A DNA stretch of 43,439 nucleotides from Sporomusaceae bacterium UBA1887 (GCA_002337925.1 DDHB01000033.1:49710-93148), one strand, 5' to 3'. Shown: positions 7,076-14,818, counted from the stretch's first letter. A program made the numbers and translations. The notes: generated by a model from the letters alone, not told the origin.

Positions 7076-8791
7076 ATTTTTGAAACATGGGTACCTAATT
7101 TAAACGAATTATTTGTTGGCTTATCCGTTATGCTGATCCTGGTATTTGGCCTTAGTAAAACGGCAATGTTTCGGCGCATTGTGATTAATAAAGGCACATC
7201 ACTGACAGAGAAATGCGCTTTGGCTGTTTTCTTTGGTTTGTCAGGTATTCTGGGAACCTATATGGGGGTCTCTGTAGGAGATGGGTTTGCCAATACCCGG
7301 GCAGTTAATGTTATTGTTGCCGGACTGGTAGGCGGTAAAATTGCGGGCTTGGGCGCAGGCGTAATCGCCGGACTCCACCAAGGGTATCTCGATAATTTTA
7401 GCGCTGTTGGAAGCTCTGTCGCTACAATTCTGGAGGGATTATTTGCCGGTATAGTGGGTAATAATATTGCCCATGGTAAAGACAAATGGGCTTGTGCCTT
7501 AGCTGTGGGGATTATTCTTGAAGCATTTCATATGCTACTGCTGCTGCTGATTAATTGGCCTATTGATCACGGGCTGCTTTTTATATCACATATCGCTTTG
7601 CCCATGCTGGTAATAAATCCGCTGGGTATTTTAGCTCTGATTGCTATATTGGAAAGTGTCTTTCGTGAACAGGAGATGGTCGAAGGTTCAGCCGCCAGGT
7701 TAGTGCTGCAGATAGCTAGCAATACGATTACTCATTTGCGAAAAGGGTTAAATCGCGAATCAGCTGAAAAAACAACGCAAATCATTTTCGCCAGGGTGCC
7801 TGATTTAGCGGGTGTGGCAGTTACTAACCTCACCGAGGTATTAGCTTTCACCGGCAGAGAGTCAGAGTCGCATTATCCGGACAGCATAACAAGAAATATT
7901 CAACAATCCCTGGAGACCGGCGAATCGGTTTTAGCTCAGACGCATCAGGAAATTGGCTTTATAAGTCCTGACAGTCCGATTGGTTCTAAAATTGTTGCGC
8001 CGTTAAAGGATAAGGATGATGTAATCGGAACAATTGTAATATTTAAATTAGAAGAAAGAAGTATTACGCCCTTTGAAATTGAACTGATCAATGGGCTGGC
8101 ACAACTTATATCCACTCAGCTTGAGGTCAGCAAAAGTGAGCATCAGTCGGCACTGCTTGCTCATGCAGAAATAAAGGCATTACAAGCACAAATTAATCCT
8201 CACTTCTTATTTAATGCGCTGAATACAATTCGCTATTATTGCCGCAAGCAGCCTGAGACAGCAAGAGAACTTTTGGTGCATTTAGGAAAGTATTACCGGG
8301 ATAATATAGTGGCTCACGACGGGCTGGTGGATTTAGCAACGGAGATTAAGCATATACGGGATTATGTAGTCATCGAAACTGCCCGCTTTCAGGACAAGCT
8401 GCAAGTTATTTATCATGTTCCTGATGAATGCAATTGCCTGTTACCTCCTTTATTGCTGCAGCCCATTGTGGAAAATGCGATTAAACATGGATTGTATCCT
8501 AAGCGGGAAGGTGGAACTGTTACAATTGCCGCACAATTATGGGAAGATAAAATAGTGATTACCATAGAGGATAACGGAGTGGGTATGACACAGGAGCAGA
8601 TCAGCGAAGTACTTAAACCCGATCCTGCACGGAATAATATTGGTCTTAGTAATGTCTATAGCCGCTTAAAAAGTATATATGGTGACGAATGCGGTTTCTT
8701 GATTGAAAGTGAACCAGCAAAAGGGACAAAAGTTACAATCACACTTCCAGTCGAGGGGGAGACAAAAGATGATAAAGATAGTCATTGTTGA
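7076..8791 (+). CDS. LytS-type membrane sensor histidine kinase (apparent ATT start)
   Basis: The protein has a 5TMR-LYT-like membrane region (about 1-190), a GAF-like segment (about 220-340), and a His_kinase box with QINPHFLFNALNTIRYY followed by an HATPase domain (QPIVENAIKHG, IEDNGVGM). LytS/YpdA/BtsS relatives sense small metabolites such as pyruvate; the ligand here is unknown. The first ATG is 7130, but it would cut the first membrane helix in half. The frame is open upstream to a stop at 7067, and residues FETWVPNLNELFVGLSV restore the usual N-terminus. The only start-like codon there is ATT 7076, with AGAGGA at 7061-7066. The gene overlaps its LytTR partner by 23 bases. If ATT is not used, the coding sequence starts at 7130. 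Confidence 0.8.
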   Translation: MFETWVPNLNELFVGLSVMLILVFGLSKTAMFRRIVINKGTSLTEKCALAVFFGLSGILGTYMGVSVGDGFANTRAVNVIVAGLVGGKIAGLGAGVIAGLHQGYLDNFSAVGSSVATILEGLFAGIVGNNIAHGKDKWACALAVGIILEAFHMLLLLLINWPIDHGLLFISHIALPMLVINPLGILALIAILESVFREQEMVEGSAARLVLQIASNTITHLRKGLNRESAEKTTQIIFARVPDLAGVAVTNLTEVLAFTGRESESHYPDSITRNIQQSLETGESVLAQTHQEIGFISPDSPIGSKIVAPLKDKDDVIGTIVIFKLEERSITPFEIELINGLAQLISTQLEVSKSEHQSALLAHAEIKALQAQINPHFLFNALNTIRYYCRKQPETARELLVHLGKYYRDNIVAHDGLVDLATEIKHIRDYVVIETARFQDKLQVIYHVPDECNCLLPPLLLQPIVENAIKHGLYPKREGGTVTIAAQLWEDKIVITIEDNGVGMTQEQISEVLKPDPARNNIGLSNVYSRLKSIYGDECGFLIESEPAKGTKVTITLPVEGETKDDKDSHC

Positions 8792-9533
8792 CGACGAGTA
8801 TCCTGCTCGCGAGGAACTAAAGGATATGCTGGCAGAGATAGAAGGCGTAGATATTATAGCCGAGTTTGAAGACGGCATGGAAACCATTGATTTTCTGCGA
8901 AAAAATGATCATGCAGATGCTGTGTTTTTAGATATTCGCATGCGCCACAAAGATGGCATTGTTACTGCCTGGGAGATTTTACAATTACCTAAGCCTCCCC
9001 AGGTTGTTTTCATTACCGGATATGAAGATTATGCTGTTAAAGCCTTTGAATTAAATGCAGTAGACTACGTTCTCAAGCCTTACAGTTTGCAGCGATTGGA
9101 GCAGACTGTTGGTAAGCTGCGCAGCATGGCCTCTGTGAATCAGCTTGCTAATGAAAATACATTTGAGTTTCTCAGAAACAATCTTACAAATGAGCAGATG
9201 CGGTTATTTGTATGGGTCGGCGAGAAAATGGTTGTATTGCATGCGGATGATATTGTTTATATTAAAACAGATGAAAAAGGGAAACCAATGATTTATAGCA
9301 GTAAAGGTATCTTTATGACACGGTTAACCTTAAAGGAAATTGAGAAAACACTTTCTCCTGTTCAGTTTGTCAGAACACATAGAAGTTATTTGGTTAATCT
9401 CAATAAAGTAAGTGAGGTTGTTCCGTGGTTTAATAATACGTATATGATTTCACTAGATGGGTATAAAGAGGAGCAGGTGCCTGTTGCCCGTCATTACTTG
9501 AATGATTTTAAAAGTGCCTTTAAAATTTTGTAG
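8769..9533 (+). CDS. LytTR-family response regulator
   Basis: Residues 1-120 form a receiver domain (IVDDEYP, phospho-acceptor Asp in AVFLDIRMR, VLKPY). The C-terminal 100 residues are a LytTR DNA-binding domain, with FVRTHRSYLVNLNKVSEV and a final YMISLDG strand. LytTR proteins bind pairs of direct repeats about two helical turns apart. I place the start at ATG 8769, which has GAGGGGGAG upstream and overlaps the kinase gene. A likely target is the decarboxylase operon downstream, where a matching direct repeat is seen. Confidence 0.9.
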   Translation: MIKIVIVDDEYPAREELKDMLAEIEGVDIIAEFEDGMETIDFLRKNDHADAVFLDIRMRHKDGIVTAWEILQLPKPPQVVFITGYEDYAVKAFELNAVDYVLKPYSLQRLEQTVGKLRSMASVNQLANENTFEFLRNNLTNEQMRLFVWVGEKMVVLHADDIVYIKTDEKGKPMIYSSKGIFMTRLTLKEIEKTLSPVQFVRTHRSYLVNLNKVSEVVPWFNNTYMISLDGYKEEQVPVARHYLNDFKSAFKIL

Positions 9534-9554
9534 ACATTGTTTATTTTTGGGGGG

Positions 9555-9582
9555 GCATCGCGAGCGCAGCGTGGCGATCTCC
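9555..9582. repeat. REP-like repeat fragment
   Basis: CATCGCGAGCGCAGCGTGG followed by CGATCTCC resembles a short GC-rich interspersed repeat seen in many bacterial genomes (the 'GCGAGCGCAGCGTGGC' type, from memory). Its base composition differs sharply from the AT-rich surroundings, and it lies between the regulator's stop and its terminator. Confidence 0.5.
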
Positions 9583-9610
9583 TTTGCAGAATTTACTTTT
9601 GTCGATAGTC

Positions 9611-9645
9611 AGACAGTTAGCTTAAGCAGCTAACTGTCTTTTTAT
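9611..9645 (+). terminator. Terminator of the LytS/LytTR operon
   Basis: AGACAGTTAGCT and AGCTAACTGTCT form a perfect 12-bp stem with a 5-base loop, followed by TTTTTATTTG. Confidence 0.9.
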
Positions 9646-9738
9646 TTGTTTACAGTATAAAATATGCATCTAACTGCCTGTTTTTATCATGTTATAGTGA
9701 AATGTATCCAAAATGAGCGAAAAATCGCTATAATTTTA

Positions 9739-9771
9739 ATGCAATTCAATCGTAGTCTTTATGCAATCAAG
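9739..9771 (+). promoter_or_regulatory. Candidate LytTR operator (22-bp-spaced direct repeat)
   Basis: ATGCAATTCAA at 9739 recurs as ATGCAATCAA at 9761, a spacing of 22 bp, i.e. two helical turns, as LytTR regulators require. It lies in the gap between the LytTR gene and the decarboxylase operon. A TATAAT at 9729-9734 and a GATAAT at 9826-9831 are possible -10 boxes, neither with a good -35, so activation or repression cannot be decided. The rest of the 9646-9879 gap holds no convincing gene. Confidence 0.4.
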
Positions 9772-9879
9772 CTCTTAATTGCAAAGGAGGTGCTGAATAA
9801 AATACGGGTGATATCGAACAATAACGATAATACCGCTGTTAGTTTGCGTAAGCAATAGTAAGATTGGAGGAAGCGAAAC

Positions 9880-10293
9880 GTGAGAGTTTTCAAAGTAAAT
9901 GTTAATGGTGTAGCTTACAATGTTGAAGTGCAAGAAGAAGGGGTCGCTATTGCCGCCGCTGCTGCTCCTGCCGCCGCTCCCGCACCAACGTCAGCTCCAG
10001 CCCCAGTTTCTGCTCCTGCAGCAGCACCTGTTGCCGCTGCAGCACCGAAAGCAGCTGCTGCTGAAGTTGCTGCCGGTGATACCCCTATCAGTGCGCCTAT
10101 GCCGGGGAAAGTAAGCAAAGTGATTGCTAAAGAAGGCTCAACTGTTAAGAAGGGCGATGTTATCATGCTGCTGGAAGCAATGAAGATGCAAAATGAAATC
10201 GGCGCTCCTGCTGCCGGTGTGATCAAGTCCGTAAACGTTGCTGCCGGTGAAAGTGTAAAACCTGGTCAGGTGCTGGCAGTTATTCAAGGTTAA
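9880..10293 (+). CDS. Biotin carrier subunit of Na+-pumping decarboxylase
   Basis: This 137-residue protein carries biotin for a Na+-translocating decarboxylase. It begins with the short beta segment MRVFKVNVNGVAYNVEV, has a flexible Ala/Pro linker (about 25-65) and ends with a biotinyl domain with the biotin-lysine motif EAMKM and a half-turn later APAAGVI. This layout is that of MmdC/GcdC-type gamma subunits. GTG 9880 follows TTGGAGGAAG. It is followed by the beta and small membrane subunits; no alpha (carboxyltransferase) gene is present nearby, so the substrate (methylmalonyl-CoA, glutaconyl-CoA, malonate or oxaloacetate) is open. Confidence 0.92.
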   Translation: MRVFKVNVNGVAYNVEVQEEGVAIAAAAAPAAAPAPTSAPAPVSAPAAAPVAAAAPKAAAAEVAAGDTPISAPMPGKVSKVIAKEGSTVKKGDVIMLLEAMKMQNEIGAPAAGVIKSVNVAAGESVKPGQVLAVIQG

Positions 10294-10351
10294 CTCAATA
10301 CAAATCTGATTATCATAACAATCGCTATATTGCATTAGGAGGAAAATACCA

Positions 10352-11509
10352 ATGGAAGCTTTATTTATACAATACCCATGGCTTAATGAATTGCTTATGG
10401 GCTTTATGGGCTTATCTTTTAAACATATCGTTATGTGGGCGATCGGTGCCATTCTGATCTGGCTGGCAGTAGCAAAAGACTATGAGCCTGCTCTGCTGTT
10501 ACCAATGGGCTTTGGCGCTATTCTTGCCAACATTCCTCACTCTTCGGCAGTTTCTCAACATCCTGGTGAGGAAGGTTTCCTAGTTGTTCTTTATAAAATG
10601 GGTATTGCTAATGAACTTTTTCCTGTATTGATATTTATCGCTATTGGTGCTATGTGTGACTTTTCACCGCTTATTCGCCGTCCGTCGGTTATGCTGTTTG
10701 CAGCGGCCGCCCAGTTCGGTATCTTCACAACCGCTATTGGAGCAACTCTTGTAGGGTTTAGCTTCCCTCATGCAGCTTCTATCGGTATTATCGGTGCTGC
10801 TGACGGCCCGACTACTATTTATGTAGCTAGCCGCTATGCTGTTGATTTACTTGGACCACTTTCTGTTGCTGCTTATTCTTATATGTCACTTGTTCCGGTT
10901 ATTCAACCGCCTGTTATCCGCGCTATTACCACTGAAGCAGAACGTAAAATCAGAATGGGCTTCGAAGGGGAAGAGCCAGTATCTAAAACAACAAAATTCC
11001 TGTTCCCTCTCATGATTGTTATCATTGCCGGTATCGTAGCACCGATTTCGGTTGCTCTGATTGGCGCGCTTATGTTTGGTAATTTGTTGAAAGAATCAGG
11101 AGTTACTGAAAATCTTTCCAATTGCGCACAAAACGAATTAGCTAACCTGGTCACTTTATTGCTTGGTATTACCGTTGGTGGTACTATGAGCGCAGACCGC
11201 TTCTTAACTTTTGATGTTGCATTGATTATGGCCCTCGGTGCAGTTGCCTTCGTATTTGATACTGTTGGCGGCGTACTGTTCGCTAAACTTCTTAACCTTC
11301 TCAGCTCCACTAAGATCAACCCGATGATTGGTGCCTGCGGTATTTCCGCATTCCCAATGTCCGGCCGTGTTATTGCTAAGATGGCATTAAAAGAAGATCC
11401 CAGTAATTTCATCGTTCAGCACGCAATTGGCGTTAACGTTGCCGGTCAGGTTGCATCTGTTGTAGCCGGTGGTCTGGTATTAGCGCTTATTCCGGCACTG
11501 AGCAAATAA
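10352..11509 (+). CDS. Na+-translocating decarboxylase beta subunit (OadB/MmdB/GcdB family)
   Basis: The 385-residue integral membrane protein catalyses decarboxylation of carboxybiotin coupled to Na+ export. Family signatures visible are SIGIIGAADGPTTIYVASR, the NLSNCAQNELANLVTLLLG segment with TVGGTMSADRFL, and SAFPMSGRV. About ten hydrophobic helices are present. Start ATG has AGGAGGAAAA. Its gene lies between the biotin carrier and a very small membrane subunit, forming the membrane half of the pump. An acetogen or fermenter could use it to turn decarboxylation energy into a Na+ gradient. Confidence 0.95.
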   Translation: MEALFIQYPWLNELLMGFMGLSFKHIVMWAIGAILIWLAVAKDYEPALLLPMGFGAILANIPHSSAVSQHPGEEGFLVVLYKMGIANELFPVLIFIAIGAMCDFSPLIRRPSVMLFAAAAQFGIFTTAIGATLVGFSFPHAASIGIIGAADGPTTIYVASRYAVDLLGPLSVAAYSYMSLVPVIQPPVIRAITTEAERKIRMGFEGEEPVSKTTKFLFPLMIVIIAGIVAPISVALIGALMFGNLLKESGVTENLSNCAQNELANLVTLLLGITVGGTMSADRFLTFDVALIMALGAVAFVFDTVGGVLFAKLLNLLSSTKINPMIGACGISAFPMSGRVIAKMALKEDPSNFIVQHAIGVNVAGQVASVVAGGLVLALIPALSK

Positions 11510-11523
11510 AGGAGGTAATGTAA

Positions 11524-11667
11524 GTGAGTAATGCTACTAGCTCTGCAATTACAATGTTATTTGTCGCTTTACCTACGATGTTTTTCGTAATAGGCGTATT
11601 TATTCTTTCCACAAAGGCTCTTCATGCTGCATTTCCTGCACCTGTAGAAGCTGACGACGAAGAATAA
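11524..11667 (+). CDS. Very small OadG-like membrane subunit of the decarboxylase
   Basis: This 47-residue ORF starts at GTG with a perfect AAGGAGGTAA upstream, 14 bases after the beta-subunit stop. It has a single membrane helix (AITMLFVALPTMFFVIGVFIL) followed by a Pro/Ala stretch and an acidic tail DDEE. OadG/MmdD-type subunits also have one N-terminal helix and an Ala/Pro-rich tail that anchor the soluble subunits, but they are usually 80-120 residues, so this one is about half size. The assignment rests on position and topology. A terminator-like palindrome follows. Confidence 0.65.
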   Translation: MSNATSSAITMLFVALPTMFFVIGVFILSTKALHAAFPAPVEADDEE

Positions 11668-11697
11668 GATTCTTCCCATATAGAAGAGAACTTTCAA

Positions 11698-11731
11698 CAA
11701 ATAAACACCGAATCGATTCGGTGTTTATTTG
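11698..11731 (+). terminator. Palindromic terminator of the decarboxylase operon
   Basis: A 34-base perfect palindrome centred at 11714/11715 (AAACACCGAATCGATTCGGT core) follows the small subunit, with T-rich sequence on its 3' side. It may act in both directions. Confidence 0.75.
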
Positions 11732-11841
11732 TTTATATAGCTGATTATCCATAAATTACATAGCCTATTAAATAGGAATAGCAGCCGCTGTTCGAGAATA
11801 TTGTTACTGGCTTATTTACTGCAATTATGGAGGCTGTTTTC

Positions 11842-12807
11842 TTGCAATTATCAATGATAGTTAAAGCTGCTGGTCTAAGTGCATTTTTATTAACCATTAC
11901 GGGCTTATCATCAGCCGCTGTTACAACCCCAGAGGATGGTACTACGGAAGTTTCGTTCAGTTCCTATCGCAGCCACGATCATACATTTTCACAGAACCGG
12001 AATGTCTCTGCATGGCAAAATATTAGCGGTTCCACAAGAGCCATGGTTCAAACAAGTGAAATCCAGCTAGGCGATGATAATACAAAACAATACGGCGCTA
12101 TAAGAAAATTTGCTGCAGGTTTTTATTTTAGCAGCCTGAAATCCAGTACCAGCATATGGCTGGATCAATACGAAAGCGCCCGGGCTTCTGGTGGGTTTCG
12201 TATTGACAGCCGTTATTATGCAGATCGAAAAACCAGCATTGTTTGTGCAATCACAAAAATGCCGGTGATTGACCTGGATACTTTAGGTTTTCAGGGAAAG
12301 CCGCTGTTAACGACAGATAGCTATACCGTAAAGGCGGAGAGGGTTCTAACCGCGGACAAAGACTTTGCAATTGGTTTGACGCGAGGGTTGTATAGTGACG
12401 ATAATAAAAATACTGCCTATTCCTTGCAATACGGGCAGACTGTATATGACCGGGGCCGGGACAGACTGCGAATCGGTGCCTATGGTTACAAGGTTAACTG
12501 GGATACTGTCAGCCAGTGGTATGGCAATCCTTTAAGCAGTAAGTCCTATGGCGTGACTACTGCCTATGGAGTACGCGATGGTAAGGGGCGCTGGACGACC
12601 ACTTTTACCGGCGCATGGGGTGCCGACAATGATAATCCTATAGAGTTTTGGCCATCATTGCAACTGCAGTACCGGTATCAAGCTTCTGACAAGAGCAGTG
12701 TTATGATTGGTTTTGCCAGTGGGCTGCGTACAGATAAAGCAAGTGAATTAGAAGGGCTGCGCCATAATTATCGCCAGATCAATGCAGCTTATCAGGCAAA
12801 TTGGTAG
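11842..12807 (+). CDS. Predicted outer-membrane beta-barrel protein
   Basis: No family is recognised with certainty. The protein has a signal peptide (positive K, hydrophobic AAGLSAFLLTITGLSSAA) and then about 300 residues dominated by alternating polar/hydrophobic strands with many Tyr, Trp and Gly, for example RLRIGAYGYKVNW and SVMIGFASGLRTD. It ends in the strand INAAYQANW with a C-terminal aromatic residue, the pattern recognised by the outer-membrane assembly (BAM) machinery. This fits a diderm Negativicute. I use TTG 11842 because GGAGG sits 8 bases before it; ATG 11827 has no Shine-Dalgarno sequence. It appears to be a single-gene unit. Confidence 0.65.
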   Translation: MQLSMIVKAAGLSAFLLTITGLSSAAVTTPEDGTTEVSFSSYRSHDHTFSQNRNVSAWQNISGSTRAMVQTSEIQLGDDNTKQYGAIRKFAAGFYFSSLKSSTSIWLDQYESARASGGFRIDSRYYADRKTSIVCAITKMPVIDLDTLGFQGKPLLTTDSYTVKAERVLTADKDFAIGLTRGLYSDDNKNTAYSLQYGQTVYDRGRDRLRIGAYGYKVNWDTVSQWYGNPLSSKSYGVTTAYGVRDGKGRWTTTFTGAWGADNDNPIEFWPSLQLQYRYQASDKSSVMIGFASGLRTDKASELEGLRHNYRQINAAYQANW

Positions 12808-12818
12808 AATAGGGGCTG

Positions 12819-12851
12819 TCGTACTAAGAAATTAGTACGATGGCTTTTTTG
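12819..12851 (+). terminator. Terminator after the outer-membrane protein gene
   Basis: TCGTACTAA GAAA TTAGTACGA forms a 9-bp stem with a GAAA loop, followed by TGGCTTTTTTG. Confidence 0.85.
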
Positions 12852-12864
12852 TAAAAAAGATAAT

Positions 12865-12908
12865 GGGGCTGCCTCAAATAGATGTTAAAAACCTTTTTGA
12901 GACAGCCC
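12865..12908. repeat. Inverted repeat, possible second terminator
   Basis: GGGCTGCCTCAAA and TTTGAGACAGCCC are complementary with one mismatch and flank an AT-rich loop. Similar sequences are often found at the ends of small interspersed elements. No gene is seen in 12808-13236; the stretch is made of this repeat, a 27-base hairpin (12938-12964), a long imperfect hairpin and a GC-rich terminator. Confidence 0.5.
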
Positions 12909-12988
12909 TCTTGTAATATGGGGAAAAATCTCGGGTTGTCCTTTTGTCATCGCCACAAAAGGACCAAAAAGGCTAGGACTAGTCTTCC

Positions 12989-13099
12989 AATAGCCTTGGA
13001 AAAATGCCGACTTACTAAAATTCGTAAACTCGCTGTCGCTCAAACAGTACGAATTTCTTAACGTAAGCCGGCATTTTTCCATCCTTCGGATCGGCTATT
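12989..13099. repeat. Long imperfect inverted-repeat element (MITE-like)
   Basis: Three nested complementary arms are visible: AATAGCC/GGCTATT, GGAAAAATGCCGACTTAC with its complement (one G-U), and AAATTCGTA/TACGAATTT. They enclose the loop ACTCGCTGTCGCTCAAACAG. The 111-base unit would fold into one long hairpin and has no coding potential. Confidence 0.65.
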
Positions 13100-13194
13100 T
13101 CCAGAAGGGCCAAAAGAACGGGAAAAAATTACGTAGGGACGGAAATCATTACTGAAATTGCCCTCTCGCAGATGTTTGGCTGTGGGCATAAACG

Positions 13195-13238
13195 GGGGCC
13201 GCATTGCTCTTTTTCTAAAAGACAATGCGGCCCCTTTT
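13195..13238. terminator. Bidirectional terminator-like hairpin
   Basis: GGGGCCGCATTG and CAATGCGGCCCC form a 12-bp GC-rich stem. On the plus strand TTTT follows. On the minus strand it overlaps the stop codon of the LysR gene (13237-13239). Confidence 0.7.
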
Positions 13239-14139
13239 ATAGGACAGACGGGGGACTTTGGCTGAGGGTAGTGAATAAGGTAAGAAAGTGGCGTGCGGCA
13301 GCTGACAACTGGCGGTTGCGCATCCAGATAACAGCGGCTGATATTTCAATAACAGGATCGACAATTGTTTTGAACACAAGATTAGTGCTGGGGATAAGCC
13401 CTATTGCGGTCCGGGGGACTACTGCAATGCCTACATCGGCATCTGCCCAGGCTAAGATCGGCATGATATCATCGCTCTTGCAAAGAAATTGAGGATTGAA
13501 ATTAGCCTGTTGACAATGAGCTGTAATCATTGCTTCGTATTTGCGGTGAATCATCAAGGGCTTATCAGCAAGCTGGGAAAGGAGAATACAGTCTTGCTGC
13601 ATTTCTGATGGATCGAGGCGATTCTGATGTATAGCGGCAACCAGAGGTTCCTTTGGCAGTTGAATGGATTCGTAGGTATCGGTGTCAAAAGAAAACCGGA
13701 CTAACCCGATTTCAATCAAGCCCCCGTTTAGCAGCTCAATAATCCGGATCGACTCACCTTCCCATAACTCAAAATTTAAATTAGGATAGTGCGTATGGAA
13801 AATCCGGGCTACTTTAGGCAGTATGGTTGTGCCTGAAGAGGAGGCAGTTCCAATTGAAAGTGTTCCGTGTGTACCTGTTTCAATTGCTTTAATTTCTTTT
13901 TCCGTATTATCCATTAATTTAAGTAATTGTTCAGCCCGGTTGCGGAGCAGACAGCCAGCTTCGGTAAGTTGAATTCTGCGATGTCCCCGGATGAAAAGTC
14001 GAGTGCCTAAACTCTCTTCCAGTTGTTTCATCTGCCTGCTAAGCGGAGGCTGGGCAATATTCAGTCGCTGTGCGGCAGTTGTAATATTACCCTCCTGGGC
14101 GACTGCCAGAAAATATTGCATTTCGCGGATACTCATCAT
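13237..14139 (-). CDS. LysR-family transcriptional regulator
   Basis: A 300-residue LTTR with an N-terminal winged helix-turn-helix (MQYFLAVAQEGNITTAAQRL, then QPPLSRQMKQLE) and a LysR substrate-binding domain. The start is ATG 14139, because AAGGAAGG lies 8 bases before it; a TTG at 14160 would extend it by seven residues. It is divergent from the ferredoxin/hydrogenase/formate dehydrogenase operon. The shared spacer contains an ATAC-N7-GTAT site about 65 bases before the predicted start of that operon, the typical LTTR position, so it probably controls that operon. The effector is unknown. Confidence 0.93.
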   Translation of the reverse strand: MMSIREMQYFLAVAQEGNITTAAQRLNIAQPPLSRQMKQLEESLGTRLFIRGHRRIQLTEAGCLLRNRAEQLLKLMDNTEKEIKAIETGTHGTLSIGTASSSGTTILPKVARIFHTHYPNLNFELWEGESIRIIELLNGGLIEIGLVRFSFDTDTYESIQLPKEPLVAAIHQNRLDPSEMQQDCILLSQLADKPLMIHRKYEAMITAHCQQANFNPQFLCKSDDIMPILAWADADVGIAVVPRTAIGLIPSTNLVFKTIVDPVIEISAAVIWMRNRQLSAAARHFLTLFTTLSQSPPSVL

Positions 14140-14166
14140 ACTGATAGCCTTCCTTATCAAGTTTGC

Positions 14167-14181
14167 ATACCTTTAAAGTAT
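14167..14181. promoter_or_regulatory. Candidate LysR-regulator binding site ATAC-N7-GTAT
   Basis: ATAC CTTTAAA GTAT is a symmetric T-N11-A motif of the LTTR class. It lies in the divergent spacer, about -65 relative to the transcription start predicted from the TATAAT at 14227-14232. Confidence 0.55.
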
Positions 14182-14203
14182 GGTAAATGAATATTTTTAG
14201 TAT

Positions 14204-14232
14204 TATTAGTATAGCAGTAACTTTGCTATAAT
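14204..14232 (+). promoter_or_regulatory. Promoter of the HDCR-like operon
   Basis: Perfect TATAAT at 14227-14232 with a poor -35 (TATTAG at 14204-14209). A strong -10 with a weak -35 next to an LTTR site suggests a promoter that needs an activator. Confidence 0.5.
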
Positions 14233-14275
14233 GGAAAGCAGAAAAAATATTTGTTATAGGGATGGAGGATATCAA

Positions 14276-14818
14276 TTGAGTAGGCCTTTGAATTCATTTG
14301 TGATAGCAGATGCTAAAGCGTGTATTGGCTGCCGGGTCTGTGAAGTAGCCTGCGCTGTTGCCCATACAGAAAAAACAGTAAAAACGGTAGGAGATTTTGA
14401 TGCGCCTCTATTGCCGCGCCTTTACCTCGTTAAAACGCCAGAAGTGACCGTTCCGGTCCAATGTCATCACTGTGAAGATGCTCCTTGTGCTAAATGCTGC
14501 CCGGCTGGAGCAATTGGGAGGCAAAACAACAAAGTGATTATAAACGAGAAGACTTGTATTGGCTGTAAAAGCTGTATGATTGCTTGTCCATTTGGTGCAA
14601 TAGAGCTGATTGTATCGCCTAGAACCCTAGAAAATCCAGAATTGCCGTCAGTTGTTGCCAGTAAATGTGATTTGTGCAATAACCGGTCCAAGGGACCAGC
14701 CTGTGTACAAGCCTGTCCCAGGCAGGCACTCACCCATGTTAATTTAGAGCAAGCAAGACGGCAGCGCCGTATTAAGGCAGCAAGCACAGCTGGTGAGCTC
14801 ATTGGGTGGGAGGAGTAA
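14276..14818 (+). CDS. hycB: HycB-like 4x[4Fe-4S] electron-transfer subunit
   Basis: The 180-residue protein has four cysteine clusters typical of HycB/HydN/CooF: CIGCRVCEVAC, CHHCEDAPCAKCC, CIGCKSCMIAC and CDLCNNRSKGPACVQAC. It should carry electrons between the formate dehydrogenase and [FeFe] hydrogenase subunits encoded in the same operon. The C-terminal tail (about 155-180) is basic and helical. In HDCR complexes such a tail on one HycB subunit is involved in filament formation, and whether this is that subunit is inference. TTG 14276 is chosen as start since GGAGG lies 7 bases upstream. Confidence 0.88.
   Translation: MSRPLNSFVIADAKACIGCRVCEVACAVAHTEKTVKTVGDFDAPLLPRLYLVKTPEVTVPVQCHHCEDAPCAKCCPAGAIGRQNNKVIINEKTCIGCKSCMIACPFGAIELIVSPRTLENPELPSVVASKCDLCNNRSKGPACVQACPRQALTHVNLEQARRQRRIKAASTAGELIGWEE

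Noticed and set aside
9664..9858. 64-codon ORF before the biotin carrier gene
   Set aside because: It has no Shine-Dalgarno sequence at its ATG and no recognisable composition, and it spans the region with the candidate operator. The AAGGAGG at 9784-9790 inside it has no start codon at a suitable distance.
13172..13492. 106-codon plus-strand ORF
   Set aside because: It crosses a terminator hairpin and lies antisense to the LysR coding sequence.
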